A DNA stretch of 64,000 nucleotides from DASWIG01 sp965371445 (lineage in GTDB: Bacteria; Acidobacteriota; Thermoanaerobaculia; Multivoradales; J023): contig CBDUYN010000002.1 of NCBI GenBank assembly GCA_965371445.1, positions 62,001 to 126,000 of the forward strand. The letters run 5' to 3'. Numbering within the stretch: the first letter of the stretch is position 1; every line of letters starts with the position of its first letter. The notes under the pieces were generated by a model. That model ran no database searches and was not told the DNA's origin. It saw only the letters and a program-made list of their open reading frames with translations. The position numbers were made by a program, and so were the translations under genes. Positions 24,851-34,424 of the stretch are shown piece by piece.

Positions 24851-27274
24851 ATGGATGTTCTGTGGCAAGACGCTCGCTATGCTTTGCGAGCCCTCCGCAC
24901 GGCCCCGTTGTTCACGTTGACCGCGGTGGTCACGCTGGCTCTGGGAATCGGCGCCAACGTGGCGATTTTCAGCGCGGTTGACGCCGTCCTCCTGCGGCCG
25001 TTGCCCTATCCGGAATCCGAGCGACTTACCGCGATCTGGGCCGAGTGGCGTGACAACAGCTTTCCGCGGGTCAGCCACACGGGAGGTAATTTTCGGCGGT
25101 ATCAGCGTGACGCGCAGCTTTTCGAAGGCATTGCTGCCGTGGGCTCGGTGCGGCAGAACGTGACCGGCCGCGAGGCAGCCGTCCAGGTCCAGGTCGGATG
25201 GGTGTCGGAGAACTTTTTCTCGGTGCTCCGGGTGGCGCCGATCCTGGGTCGTGACTTCACCCCGGACGAAGGGCCGAGGTCCCTGATCCTGGGTCATGCC
25301 TTCTGGCAACGGTACTTCGCGGGGGACCCCGGCGTCCTGGATCGTGCCGTCAACCTCGACGGTCAGCCCTTCACCATCGTCGGTGTCCTGCCCGCCGGCT
25401 TCAAGCTGCAGATGGCGTCTGACGTGGGTATTTCCACGGACATCGACGTCTGGAAGCCGCCCGACCCGGTGGGGAATCCGAATCGCTGGGTAGTCGAGGA
25501 CGTCAACTCCTCTACCCTGCGTCTGATCGGACGTTTGAAACCCGGCGTCACCCTGGCCCAGGCCCAGGAAGAGATGGATGCCATCGCCCGGCAACTCCGA
25601 GAGCAGTTCCACGGCCACGCCGCCGTGGGTTTTCACCTCAACGTCCACTCTCTGCACCGTGAGGTGGTCGGCCACGTACGGCCAATCCTCCTGACGCTGC
25701 TGGTTGCCGTGGGTCTGGTGCTGCTCGTCGCCTGCGCGAACGTCGCCAACCTGCTGCTCAGCCGCGCCCAGACACGGCAGCAGGAGATCGCTGTCCGGAC
25801 GTCCCTGGGAGCCCGGCCCTGGCGCATCGTACGGCAGCTCATGACCGAAGGCCTGGCGCTCGCGATGCTGGGCGGCGCGGCGGGGCTCGCCCTGGGGTAC
25901 GGCGGCGTCCGCGGCTTGGTGGCCCTGGAAGCGACCAACATCCCACGTCTGGAGAGTGTCGCTCTCAACGGCAGGATCGTGGCGTTCACCGTCCTGGCGT
26001 CGCTCCTGGCGGTAGTGCTTTTCGGGCTGATACCGGCGCTGCGGGCCATCCGGCTGGACCTCAACGACGTTCTCAAGCAGCGCCAGGATGCAGGCGGCAG
26101 TGGCCGCTCGCGGTTGAGCCGGCTCCTGATCGTCGTCGAGGTGGCCTTGTCGCTGATGCTCCTCGTCGGTGCCGGGCTTCTCCTGCGCAGCGCCGCGGAG
26201 CTCCAGGGAGTACGACCGGGATTCGACGTCGAGAACCTGCTCACCTTCTCCATCAGCTTGCCCGGCGTCCGCTACCAGGCGCCGGTGGACACTGCGAATT
26301 TCTTGCAGCGGTTCGAAGAGCAGATCACGACGCTGCCGGGGGTCAACGCGGTCGGCACGGTCTGGCCTCTGCCCCTGGAGGGCCAGATCTGGGCCGGCGT
26401 TTATGCGCCCCGCGAGAAGGCGGAGGCAGACGATCTGCCGATGGCCGACTTTCGCGTGATCACCCCGGGGTATCCGGCGACGGTCGGAGCCCGGCTGCTG
26501 GAAGGTCGCTTCCTCAGAGAAACCGACAGCCATGCGGTGCTCGTCGACGAAAAGATGGCCCGGCTGAACTGGCCTCCCAACAGCGCTGTCGGCCAACGGA
26601 TGTTCGCCGCCCCCGGGGACGAGTTGGAGGAGTTCGAGATCGTGGGGGTTCTGGAAACGATTCGCCATGCCGACTTGAAGGCCGACGGCCGGGAGACCAT
26701 CTACTTCCCGGCGGAGGCCTGGTCGTGGAGCGACTGGGAGCTTTGCCTCGCGGTGCGGACGGCGGCGGACCCCCTGGGTCTCGTGGGGCCGATTCGCAGC
26801 GAGCTCCAGACTCTGGATCTGGACATCCCCATGGCCAAGATCCACGCCATGGAAGATTACGTGGACGACGCCCTGGCGCCGAGCCACTTCGGCCTTGCGC
26901 TGATGTCCATCTTCGCCGCCGTGGCCCTGATCCTGGCTGCGGTCGGACTTTACGGAGTGATCGCTTACACGCTCAGCCAGCGGACGCGGGAGATCGGCAT
27001 CCGTATGGCCTTCGGAGCACGAAGTCTCGACATCCTCCGCCTTGTCATGAAAGAGGGGCTGGGCCTCACGCTCTTCGGTGTGATCGTGGGAACCTTCGGT
27101 TCCCTGAGCTTCGCCAAGCTCGTCTCGGGCCTGCTTTTCGGTGTGTCGACCAGCGATCCGTTGACCTACGGTGCGACCGCCGGGCTGCTCACGGTGGTGA
27201 CGCTTCTGGCGTGCTACGTCCCGGCCCGCCGGGCCAGCCGTATCAACCCCGTCGTCGCCCTGCGCTCCGAGTGA
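24851..27274 (+). CDS. ADOP-type FtsX/MacB-like permease
   Basis: An 807-residue membrane protein opening MDVLWQDARYALRALRTAPL followed by the first helix (LTAVVTLALGIGANVAIFSAVDAVLLRPLPYPESERL), the hallmark of acidobacterial duplicated-orphan permeases. A large periplasmic MacB-core-like domain follows, then a block of three helices near residues 275-430, a second periplasmic domain, and a final three-helix block ending VPARRASRINPVVALRSE. These proteins resemble the MacB membrane part without the ATPase. Here it lacks the usual N-terminal DELxx domain seen in the pseudogene at 6777. It sits inside the peptide operon and could export the product (inference). Confidence 0.87.
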   Translation: MDVLWQDARYALRALRTAPLFTLTAVVTLALGIGANVAIFSAVDAVLLRPLPYPESERLTAIWAEWRDNSFPRVSHTGGNFRRYQRDAQLFEGIAAVGSVRQNVTGREAAVQVQVGWVSENFFSVLRVAPILGRDFTPDEGPRSLILGHAFWQRYFAGDPGVLDRAVNLDGQPFTIVGVLPAGFKLQMASDVGISTDIDVWKPPDPVGNPNRWVVEDVNSSTLRLIGRLKPGVTLAQAQEEMDAIARQLREQFHGHAAVGFHLNVHSLHREVVGHVRPILLTLLVAVGLVLLVACANVANLLLSRAQTRQQEIAVRTSLGARPWRIVRQLMTEGLALAMLGGAAGLALGYGGVRGLVALEATNIPRLESVALNGRIVAFTVLASLLAVVLFGLIPALRAIRLDLNDVLKQRQDAGGSGRSRLSRLLIVVEVALSLMLLVGAGLLLRSAAELQGVRPGFDVENLLTFSISLPGVRYQAPVDTANFLQRFEEQITTLPGVNAVGTVWPLPLEGQIWAGVYAPREKAEADDLPMADFRVITPGYPATVGARLLEGRFLRETDSHAVLVDEKMARLNWPPNSAVGQRMFAAPGDELEEFEIVGVLETIRHADLKADGRETIYFPAEAWSWSDWELCLAVRTAADPLGLVGPIRSELQTLDLDIPMAKIHAMEDYVDDALAPSHFGLALMSIFAAVALILAAVGLYGVIAYTLSQRTREIGIRMAFGARSLDILRLVMKEGLGLTLFGVIVGTFGSLSFAKLVSGLLFGVSTSDPLTYGATAGLLTVVTLLACYVPARRASRINPVVALRSE

Positions 27275-27326
27275 GAGGCGCGAGAGGACATTTTTTTTCG
27301 GTGAGAGCCCGGGCAGAGAGGATGCC

Positions 27327-27899
27327 ATGACCTTCGGACCCGTCAGCCTCAAACCCTACCTCAACGCCCGGGTGGCGACTCACGACGGCGACCGTCCGTC
27401 CGGCGCCCTCAACGCGTGGGGCAACGCTTTCCCGGCCGAGGAGCTGCCCTTCGGCTCGAGCTTGTCGATTGGCCCGGTGCGCTTCGAGCTCCCGGAAAAG
27501 ACCGCCGGCGGGTGCGACAGCGTGGAGCCTCTGGGGCAGGTCGTCGAGCTCGCCGCCGGTCCGCCGGCGGGGGGAGTCGCCCTCCTGTGCTGCGGTGAGA
27601 TGGGAGATCAGTACCTGCCGGTCCGCCTCTCAGCGCCGGGAAGCGAGCCGCGCGCGCTCGTGGCGGTGGCCCGGGGCGTCATGGTGACGCCGCGGGACGA
27701 CATCGGCGAGGAAGGCTTCGTCTGCTCCCACCTCCACTACCCCGGCGACTACGACCTCGCCCTCGCGCTTCCGGCCCTCTGGTGCTTCCGGCACCGCTGG
27801 GAGGAACCTTTTTCTCCCACACGGCTCGAGCTCGGTACGAACCCCCTGTTCCACCTGCTGGCGGTGACTCTGCTCGACGGGGAGGAAGCCAGGTCATGA
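27327..27899 (+). CDS. Uncharacterised small protein of the peptide operon
   Basis: A 190-residue soluble protein with no signal peptide. The centre (SLSIGPVRFELPEKTAGGCD, then GQVVELAAGPPAGGVALLCCG) faintly recalls the beta-sandwich carbohydrate-binding units attached to some glycosidases, but I would not rely on that. Its stop overlaps the carbamoyltransferase start as ATGA, so the two are tightly coupled and may work as partners. Confidence 0.7.
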   Translation: MTFGPVSLKPYLNARVATHDGDRPSGALNAWGNAFPAEELPFGSSLSIGPVRFELPEKTAGGCDSVEPLGQVVELAAGPPAGGVALLCCGEMGDQYLPVRLSAPGSEPRALVAVARGVMVTPRDDIGEEGFVCSHLHYPGDYDLALALPALWCFRHRWEEPFSPTRLELGTNPLFHLLAVTLLDGEEARS

Positions 27900-30736
27900 A
27901 CGAGATCCCTCCCTCGCCGGCCCGGACGACGAACACGATGTACTCTTACGTCGAGAGGCTGGCCGCCGAGCAGGCGCCGCGCTCGGCCGCCATGCTGCTG
28001 GGGCTCCGCTGGTCCTTCGGCCTGCCCCGCTCCGGGCTCGACACGCTCGAAGAGTGCGATCTCAGAGAGTACAGTCTGCCGCTCAATCCGACGCCGATCC
28101 GCGACGTGCTGGCCGAGCGGGGCGGCATCGCCATCGTGCGCCACGGCGGCGAGACGCCGGAATCCCTGGACGAGCACCTCGCCGCCGGCAAACCAGCCCT
28201 GGTGCCGAGCGACGTCTTCTACTTCCATTTCCGCCCCGCCTATCAGCGGCTTCACCACGCCCGGCTGGTGCTCGTGCGGCGCGGTGAAACCAGCGCCCAG
28301 GTCCACGTCGAAGACGGGTGGTGGCCGGCGGCCGAAGGCGTGGTCGACCGCGCCGATCTGGAGCAGGCGCGGTACTCGACGGTGCCCCAGGATATCGCGC
28401 TCGAGCCGCTCTTTGCCGGTGCGCCCCTGAGCGGCGAGTGGTTCGAGGTCGAGGTGAATCCCCCGGCGGTGGAGACTCCCAAGGACTGGGTGCGCTCGCT
28501 CGTCGAAACGCTCAGCGACGAGATGGCCCGGCCGCGGGACGACGAGCGGGGAGTGTACGGGATCGGCGCCTTTCGCCGCTTTCAGCAGTGGCTCGAGGAA
28601 AAGCTGGGCGAAGACGCCGGCAAGCGCCGGAGCCTCGCCGCCCGGCGCGCCGGGAGCCTGCTCCTGCGCCCCGAGCTGAGCTCGCGCCTCTACTTCGGCG
28701 CCTTTCTGCGCACGGCGGCCCACTGGCTCCGGGCGCCGCAGCTGTCGGCCGAAGCCACGGCCTACCGCCAGAGCCTCGGTCACTTCCAGGCGGCCATGGA
28801 CGTCCTGACCAAGACGGTCAGGACCCACCGCCCCGAGTACGACGACTTCGTGCGTCACCATCTCGGCCGCGCCATCGAGGCGGAGGAGCGTCTGCTCGGT
28901 GTGCTCTCCTCTCTTGCCGAGAGACGCCGCGGCGGAGCCCGCGAAACTTCAGGGCGGCTCGTCGCCGTCGGCCATGGCAACTCCTTCCAGGATCCGTCCA
29001 TCGCCGTCGTCGAGGGCGGCAAGGTCTACGCCGAGGCGGTCGAGCGTCATACGCAGTGCAAGCGAGCGGTGGCCGTCTACGGACTCCACTACTCCTGGAG
29101 AGACGTCAAGAAGGCGCTCGAGAGCTTGGAGATCCTGCCCGTCCAAGACGCCACGATCGCGATGCTGGACACCTGGGACGCCGTGACGTTCTACAACATG
29201 ATCGACAGGCCCGAGGTGAGTCAGCTCATTGGGGAAAAAGGTTTCGGACGTTTTTCGGCCGGCACGTTGCAGCTCGCGGCCACACAGCTCGAACCCGCCT
29301 ACCGTACGCAAATCGCCTGGTTGTTGAGAGACCTCCGATGCCGCATTACCGCGTACTCGCCCGGGCAGGACTTTGTCGACGCCGCCGCTGAGAAGAACCT
29401 CACGTGGGAGGCGGAGACGGTCGACCATCACCTGGCCCATGCCGCTACGGCCGTCTACACGTCGCCTTTCGACGAGTGTACGGTCCTGATCGTAGATGGG
29501 TACGGCGAGGGTCATGGCACGAGCATCTATCGCTTTCGCGACAACGAGTTCGAGTTGCTCTTCCGCTCAAGCATATTGTTGAGCCTGGGGCTCTTGTACT
29601 TTCGTATCACGTACCTCTGCGGCTTCGATCCCTCGGAGGGTGAGGAGTGGAAAGTCATGGGAATGGCCGCCTACGGCAGTCTGCGTGAGGAGATCTACGA
29701 CTTCTTCCGGACCAGGGCCGGGGACTACGGCGGCCGGTCGGCCACGGGCCGGCCCCTGAGCGAAGCAGACTTCCAGGAGCTCAACCGGATCGTGGGAGGG
29801 TTTCGCCACCACAGTGACCCTGACATTCTGCGTTCAGCCGACCTCGCCTACAACTTCCAAAGGTTTTTCACAGAAGCCGTCCTCGAGCTGGCGCGATATG
29901 CGCACGAGCTCAGCCCTTCGAAGAACCTCGCCTATGCCGGCGGCTGCGCCCTGAACTCGTCAGCCAACGGGAAGATCCTGGCCCATACCGAGTTCGAGCA
30001 TCTGCACATTCCCTGTGCCCCGGGCGACGATGGCAACAGCCTCGGAGCCGCTCTCTACAGGGTCTACTGTGTAGAAGGAAAGGCGCGCGAGAAAAAGGTC
30101 ATGTCTGCCTACCTCGGGAGGAACGTGGACCAGGCCAACGTCGAAAGGATGCTGGCGTTCGCAGACCTCAACTACAGGAAGTTCGACGACGAGGCGTCGC
30201 TCTGTACGGAAGTGGCGCAGCTCCTCGCTGCCGGCAAGACAGTGGGCTGGATGCAGAATCGGGCCGAGTTCGGACCCCGGGCCCTGGGCAACCGGTCGAT
30301 CCTCGCCGATCCGCGGCCCGAGGACATGAAGGATCGCATCAACAGCAAGGTGAAGTCCCGGGAATGGTACCGCCCTCTGGCGCCTGCCATTCTCCACGAG
30401 TTCGGCGAAGAATATTTCGAAGACTACCAAGAAAGTCCGTACATGGAGCGTACCTTGCGTTTTCGAGAGGAGGTCCGCGATCGGATTCCCGCGGTCGTGC
30501 ACCGCAACGGTACGGGAAGGCTGCAGACGGTACGAGAAGAATGGAACCCGATCTATTACCGGTTGATCCGAGCGTTCTACGATGAAACGGGCATCCCTTT
30601 GCTATTGAACACTTCGTTGAACGTCATGGGAAAACCCATCGTCCACTCGGAAGAAGACGCCATTACCGTTCTCTACACGACGGGCCTCGACTTCCTGGTC
30701 ATCGGCAGCTACCTGCTGTCCAAACAACCCGGGTAG
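27896..30736 (+). CDS. BtrH_N-like domain fused to a NodU/CmcH-type carbamoyltransferase
   Basis: A 946-residue protein; ATG 27896 overlaps the previous stop. Residues 1-330 match the layout of BtrH_N/DUF4872 acyl- or peptide-transfer domains (LAAGKPALVPSDVFYFHF, RLHHARLVLVRRG, VHVEDGWWPAAEGV). The N-terminal position where BtrH-type proteins carry a catalytic Cys reads APRSAAMLLG, so that residue seems absent. From about 360 a complete O-carbamoyltransferase follows: DHHLAHAATAVYTS, YAGGCALNSSANGK, CAPGDDGNSLGAAL, then the YrdC-like C-terminal half with FGPRALGNRSILADPR and NTSLNVMGKPIVHSEEDA. These enzymes move a carbamoyl group from carbamoyl phosphate through carbamoyl-AMP to a hydroxyl. 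The target here may be a peptide Thr or an enzymatically installed hydroxyl (inference). Confidence 0.85.
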   Translation: MNEIPPSPARTTNTMYSYVERLAAEQAPRSAAMLLGLRWSFGLPRSGLDTLEECDLREYSLPLNPTPIRDVLAERGGIAIVRHGGETPESLDEHLAAGKPALVPSDVFYFHFRPAYQRLHHARLVLVRRGETSAQVHVEDGWWPAAEGVVDRADLEQARYSTVPQDIALEPLFAGAPLSGEWFEVEVNPPAVETPKDWVRSLVETLSDEMARPRDDERGVYGIGAFRRFQQWLEEKLGEDAGKRRSLAARRAGSLLLRPELSSRLYFGAFLRTAAHWLRAPQLSAEATAYRQSLGHFQAAMDVLTKTVRTHRPEYDDFVRHHLGRAIEAEERLLGVLSSLAERRRGGARETSGRLVAVGHGNSFQDPSIAVVEGGKVYAEAVERHTQCKRAVAVYGLHYSWRDVKKALESLEILPVQDATIAMLDTWDAVTFYNMIDRPEVSQLIGEKGFGRFSAGTLQLAATQLEPAYRTQIAWLLRDLRCRITAYSPGQDFVDAAAEKNLTWEAETVDHHLAHAATAVYTSPFDECTVLIVDGYGEGHGTSIYRFRDNEFELLFRSSILLSLGLLYFRITYLCGFDPSEGEEWKVMGMAAYGSLREEIYDFFRTRAGDYGGRSATGRPLSEADFQELNRIVGGFRHHSDPDILRSADLAYNFQRFFTEAVLELARYAHELSPSKNLAYAGGCALNSSANGKILAHTEFEHLHIPCAPGDDGNSLGAALYRVYCVEGKAREKKVMSAYLGRNVDQANVERMLAFADLNYRKFDDEASLCTEVAQLLAAGKTVGWMQNRAEFGPRALGNRSILADPRPEDMKDRINSKVKSREWYRPLAPAILHEFGEEYFEDYQESPYMERTLRFREEVRDRIPAVVHRNGTGRLQTVREEWNPIYYRLIRAFYDETGIPLLLNTSLNVMGKPIVHSEEDAITVLYTTGLDFLVIGSYLLSKQPG

Positions 30737-30754
30737 AGGGCTTGGAGCGGAGCC

Positions 30755-31204
30755 ATGCCGGAAAGAAAAGCACTGGAGAAGGAAATCCTCGCCGTTCTCG
30801 ACCAGTTCAGAGAAGCGTATCAGTCGGGTTCCGTGGAACTCTTCGACTTCCTCACCGAGGACGTCAGCGTCTTCTCCTTGTCAGTACCCGAGCGCTTCGA
30901 TGGGCTCGAGGAGTACCGCAGAGACTTCGAGCCGGCGCTGGTCAGCGGTCAACGGGTGTCGCACTTCTTCGATGTCGACGTGCGGAGCCTGGGCGAAACC
31001 GCGGCTCTGGTGACCTACCACAACCGGATTCGTAGCGAGGGGTTCTCGATGGACAACCGCACGACGCTCTTGTTCGTGAAAGAAGACGAAACTTTCAAGG
31101 TCGCCCACATGCACGTTTCGCCCATGGCCGCCCCTTCGCAGGTCACGGCGACGCCCGAAGGGATGATCGAAGACATCATAGAGCTCGAGGAGGGTCCCGC
31201 CTGA
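30755..31204 (+). CDS. SnoaL-like/DUF4440 (NTF2-fold) protein
   Basis: A 149-residue protein with the cone-shaped NTF2 fold pattern: an N-terminal helix (LEKEILAVLDQFREAYQSGS), FLTEDVSVFS, the YRRDFEPAL helix and a four-strand sheet ending VAHMHVSPM. It is clearly paralogous to 42077-42529 (shared EYRxxFEP, ALVTYHxRIR and xHVSP segments). Members are ketosteroid-isomerase-like enzymes, cyclases or small-ligand binders. It is the last gene of the peptide operon, 18 bases after the carbamoyltransferase. Confidence 0.82.
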   Translation: MPERKALEKEILAVLDQFREAYQSGSVELFDFLTEDVSVFSLSVPERFDGLEEYRRDFEPALVSGQRVSHFFDVDVRSLGETAALVTYHNRIRSEGFSMDNRTTLLFVKEDETFKVAHMHVSPMAAPSQVTATPEGMIEDIIELEEGPA

Positions 31205-31226
31205 GGCCCCCCTAGCTGTGGCTGAA

Positions 31227-32186
31227 TCACTTTCCGCCTTCAGACTGTCCGCCTTCAGACTGTTCGTTCGCGAGCCATTCGTCGTCGAGTATGTCGAGGT
31301 GCCAGCCGACAGTGATCCAGTGATCGCCGCGTTTCTGGAGCATTTCCGTTCCACGGCCCGCCAGGGTCGAGGTTTGTCCGTTGTTCTCGATCTCGAACTT
31401 GTACTGTTCGTACAAGACCACGATACCTCCGAACATCCGTGCGACCGTGTTGGGAAAGGCCAGGCTGACCAGGCGGGAACCGCTGTCGACGAATTGCTTG
31501 GCCTTGGTGAAGACCTCGTCGCGGTCGATCCACTCTACGCCGGTCACCGGGATCGCGAGAAGGTTCTCGGGAAACGAAGCCTGAAGGAACTTCTCGTCGT
31601 TGGCAAACCACGCTCTCCACAGAGCTTCACGCGCCGCGACGGCTTCCTGGCGTATCTCTTCGGTCAGAGTTTGAGATTCCCCCAGGCTCGCTTCCAAGGC
31701 GTCGGGATGGGTGTTCGTGTTCGACGCCACTTGTATCCAGTGGCCATTCTGCTTGGCGTAGATGTCAAGAACGCGCAGCGTCGAAGAGATCCGTTCTTCC
31801 CCGACGGCAAGTTCCAGGTCGGAGATGTAGGTGATGACCGCGACGTTCCCATAGAAGACGAGATCGTAGTCCCGCATCTCGTAACCGGTCAACCGGGCTG
31901 GATTGTCCAAGAACTCTTCCGCCTCCCGCATGTACTCGTCGATACCCCGGACGATGGAGCGGGAATTGTTGAGAAAACCACGCCACTGTGCGCCGTGAGT
32001 CGCTCGCACTTTCTCCCGGTTCTTGTCCATGAAGGCATGGAAGATGGTGTCGATGTGCTGACGGATGTCGTCACGATCCTGCGGCCGACTATCACCGACC
32101 GCCGGAGCGACGTCCGCCCCGGCCAGAGTTCCCAGCCCGAGCGCTGCAAGCGCTGCAAGCGCAACCACCCATGAGGATTCTCGCAT
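31227..32186 (-). CDS. Secreted double SnoaL-like (DUF4440 x2) protein
   Basis: A 319-residue protein with a signal peptide (MRESSWVVALAALAALGLG then TLAGADVA) and two NTF2/DUF4440-like domains, residues about 35-165 and 180-305. Each has the AFMDKNRE or AWFANDEKFL helix and a closing sheet (HWIQVASNTN and HWITVGWHLD). The C-terminus repeats SEGGQSEGGK. It is the last gene of the leftward NRPS operon and ends only 22 bases from the convergent SnoaL-like gene. An extracytoplasmic ligand-binding or immunity role is possible but unproven. Confidence 0.8.
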   Translation of the reverse strand: MRESSWVVALAALAALGLGTLAGADVAPAVGDSRPQDRDDIRQHIDTIFHAFMDKNREKVRATHGAQWRGFLNNSRSIVRGIDEYMREAEEFLDNPARLTGYEMRDYDLVFYGNVAVITYISDLELAVGEERISSTLRVLDIYAKQNGHWIQVASNTNTHPDALEASLGESQTLTEEIRQEAVAAREALWRAWFANDEKFLQASFPENLLAIPVTGVEWIDRDEVFTKAKQFVDSGSRLVSLAFPNTVARMFGGIVVLYEQYKFEIENNGQTSTLAGRGTEMLQKRGDHWITVGWHLDILDDEWLANEQSEGGQSEGGK

Positions 32187-32321
32187 CTCTTCAATCTCCT
32201 TTACGAAGGGTGAGTAAAGACCACGCCACAGCTGAATGGAGGTTCCCCCCCTCCCGCCAGGCGCCGCGTTGTACGAATCCGCTGTTCATCCATACTGCTG
32301 TTCATCCATGCTGTCATCCGG

Positions 32322-33800
32322 TCAACCGCGCTCTCCACTTGCCGAAAACGGGCTGAGCAAGCCCAGCCGGTCCCCGTAGGCGACCGTTGTTCCGTCGAGG
32401 GTCGTCAGTGGGAGCGCCACCTCCTTGTGTGCGGTGAGGGGCACGAGGACCGCCATCGTCAGGGCGGCCAGCGCGGTCGCCATGAGGTCGGCGGGATACT
32501 GTGACTGAACCGCCTCCAGGACGATCCAGCTCACCAATCCGACGACGATGGCGGCCACCGCGGAAGTCCGGTTGGCCTTCTTCCAGTAGAGCCCCGCCGT
32601 CAGCGGAACGAAGAGCGAAACCAGAATCACCGACCAGGTGTTGACGATGAGCTCGTAGACAGCTTTGAAATAGAGTCCGGTCATCAGCGAGAGTACACCG
32701 AGAACCGGCACCGCCCAGCGGCTCAGGCGCAGGCGCTGCTGATCGGAGAGGTCCTTCTTGAAGAACTTGGCGATGTTCTCTCCGAAGATGCTCGCCGGCG
32801 CGAGCAACGCGCTGTCCGCCGAGCTCATGATGGCCGAGAGCAAAGCCCCCAGCACCAGCGCCATCCCTACGGGGTGGAGATAGTTCAGGGCGAGCATGGG
32901 AAGAATGTGCTCCGGGTTGCCGACGTCGGGCATGAGAACCGCGCCGACGATCCCCAGGAGCACCGGGATCAACCCCACGGTGAGGTAGAGCAGCCCGGCG
33001 ATATAGGCGCTGTTTTGAGCGATGCTCTCGTTTCTGGCGCTCATCGAGCGCTGGAAGAGGTCCTGAGTGGGGATGCCTCCGAAGCCGATGACCAGCCAGG
33101 CCTGGACGTACCAGATCCAATCCTTGAAGCCCGGCGCGGGTAGCAGCTCGAAGTGCTGTTGCGGGAGCGCGGCCTTGACCGCGCTCCAGCCGCCAGCCTC
33201 GCTGAGGGCGACCCACAGCATGAAAGCGAGCCCCGAGATCAGTACGAGCGCCTGGACGAAATCGGTCAGGGTCACCGCCCACAGGCCACCGACCATCGTG
33301 TAGGCGACGACGACCGTGGCGCCCAGGACGATCGCGAGGCTCGTATTCACCCCGGTCAGGGTGTTGAGAATGAAACCGAAAGCGACGAATTGGGAGGCCA
33401 CCCAGCCGAGATAGGCCGGAATGACGGCGACGCTCGCCAACAGCTCCGCCAGCCGTCCGAACCGCACGCGGAAGAAGTCCGACAGGGTCAGCATCCGCAT
33501 CCGGCGCAGGATGCGGATGTAGAAGAAACCGGCCAGAAAAAGGCAGAGGCCGGCGCCGAACGGGTCGGCGACGACCCCCAGAAAACCTTCTTCGAAGGCC
33601 GCGCCGGCGGCACCGACGCAGGTGCCTCCGCCGAACCAGGTCGCAAACACGGTGAAGGTACACAGCCACAGGGGCAAGCGGCGCCCGGCGACGATGTAGT
33701 CGACCGGGTCGTGAACCTTGCGCCCGGCAGCGAAGCCGATCCCCACGATCACGGCCAGGTAGGCACCCACTCCCAGGAGAACGACGGTCTGGTCGCTCAT
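32322..33800 (-). CDS. Sodium:solute symporter (SSS family)
   Basis: A 492-residue membrane protein with about thirteen spans. Diagnostic pieces are DYIVAGRRLPLWLCTFTVFA near residue 35, FATWFGGGTCVGAAG, AYTMVGGLWAVTLTDFVQAL near residue 165, and IMSSADSALLAPASIF near residue 320. SSS proteins use the sodium gradient to import sugars, amino acids, pantothenate or similar. I start at ATG 33800 (MSDQTVVLLG); 31 upstream in-frame codons are not needed. Its place in the NRPS operon suggests uptake of a building block, or re-uptake of the product. Confidence 0.88.
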   Translation of the reverse strand: MSDQTVVLLGVGAYLAVIVGIGFAAGRKVHDPVDYIVAGRRLPLWLCTFTVFATWFGGGTCVGAAGAAFEEGFLGVVADPFGAGLCLFLAGFFYIRILRRMRMLTLSDFFRVRFGRLAELLASVAVIPAYLGWVASQFVAFGFILNTLTGVNTSLAIVLGATVVVAYTMVGGLWAVTLTDFVQALVLISGLAFMLWVALSEAGGWSAVKAALPQQHFELLPAPGFKDWIWYVQAWLVIGFGGIPTQDLFQRSMSARNESIAQNSAYIAGLLYLTVGLIPVLLGIVGAVLMPDVGNPEHILPMLALNYLHPVGMALVLGALLSAIMSSADSALLAPASIFGENIAKFFKKDLSDQQRLRLSRWAVPVLGVLSLMTGLYFKAVYELIVNTWSVILVSLFVPLTAGLYWKKANRTSAVAAIVVGLVSWIVLEAVQSQYPADLMATALAALTMAVLVPLTAHKEVALPLTTLDGTTVAYGDRLGLLSPFSASGERG

Positions 33801-33832
33801 CTTCGGCCTGCCTCCGTCATGACGGGCGGCTC

Positions 33833-34396
33833 TCAGTCTCCGTAGAGCTGGCGCAGCCGCTCTGTGAGTTGTTGCTCGAGCTCGGGGTCCCAAGAAGCCG
33901 CCGCCTCCTCGAGGAGATAGCGGCCGGCGTCCGGAGTACCTCCCGCGAGGTGCACCCAGGTCGCCTCCAGATCCTGAAGCTCACAGGGGGGCATCGGGCC
34001 CATGGACGGCAAGCACCGGGCATAGAGGATCACCGTCGGAACCCGCTGCCCGTCCCGGTCGCCCAGAACGAGGCACAGGGCCGCCTGGTCACCGAATTGA
34101 TCCCACTGGGCCAGGGTGTCTTTCGCCTCGTCGAGGTCGTGCACCTCGACCACCGTGCGGAGCCCGTCGCGGCCCGAGACGTCGCGAATCGGAAATCCGT
34201 CGATCGGGTTGGACGGAACCTTCGTGGTGCCGGCCGCGGTGAGAATCTCCTCCACACCTCTCGCGCCGACCGCGACGCCGTGGACCGTACAGTGGGAGCC
34301 GCCGTCGAAAAACCGTCCCAGGAGGTGGTGCCGGGCACCTTGTTGGCAGACCTCACCCAGGCCGGGCACCGTCAGACCGAGAATGATGACTTCCAT
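33833..34396 (-). CDS. Uncharacterised protein of the NRPS operon
   Basis: A 187-residue soluble protein beginning MEVIILGLTVPGLGEV. It has no signal peptide and no recognised domain. It contains a Cys/His pair in FFDGGSHCTVHGVAVG and a YARCLPSMGPMPPCEL segment. The C-terminus is helical. It is 28 bases downstream of the phosphodiesterase-like gene and 32 bases upstream of the symporter gene. Confidence 0.65.
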   Translation of the reverse strand: MEVIILGLTVPGLGEVCQQGARHHLLGRFFDGGSHCTVHGVAVGARGVEEILTAAGTTKVPSNPIDGFPIRDVSGRDGLRTVVEVHDLDEAKDTLAQWDQFGDQAALCLVLGDRDGQRVPTVILYARCLPSMGPMPPCELQDLEATWVHLAGGTPDAGRYLLEEAAASWDPELEQQLTERLRQLYGD

Positions 34397-34424
34397 GTTC
34401 TTCCAGCTCCATCGGTATCGTTGA

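Noticed and set aside
23627..27352. A 1241-codon open frame on the minus strand across the TldE-like and permease genes
   Set aside because: It is antisense to two well-supported genes, is rich in Arg/Gly/His/Asp in the way of high-GC shadow frames, and shows no domain.
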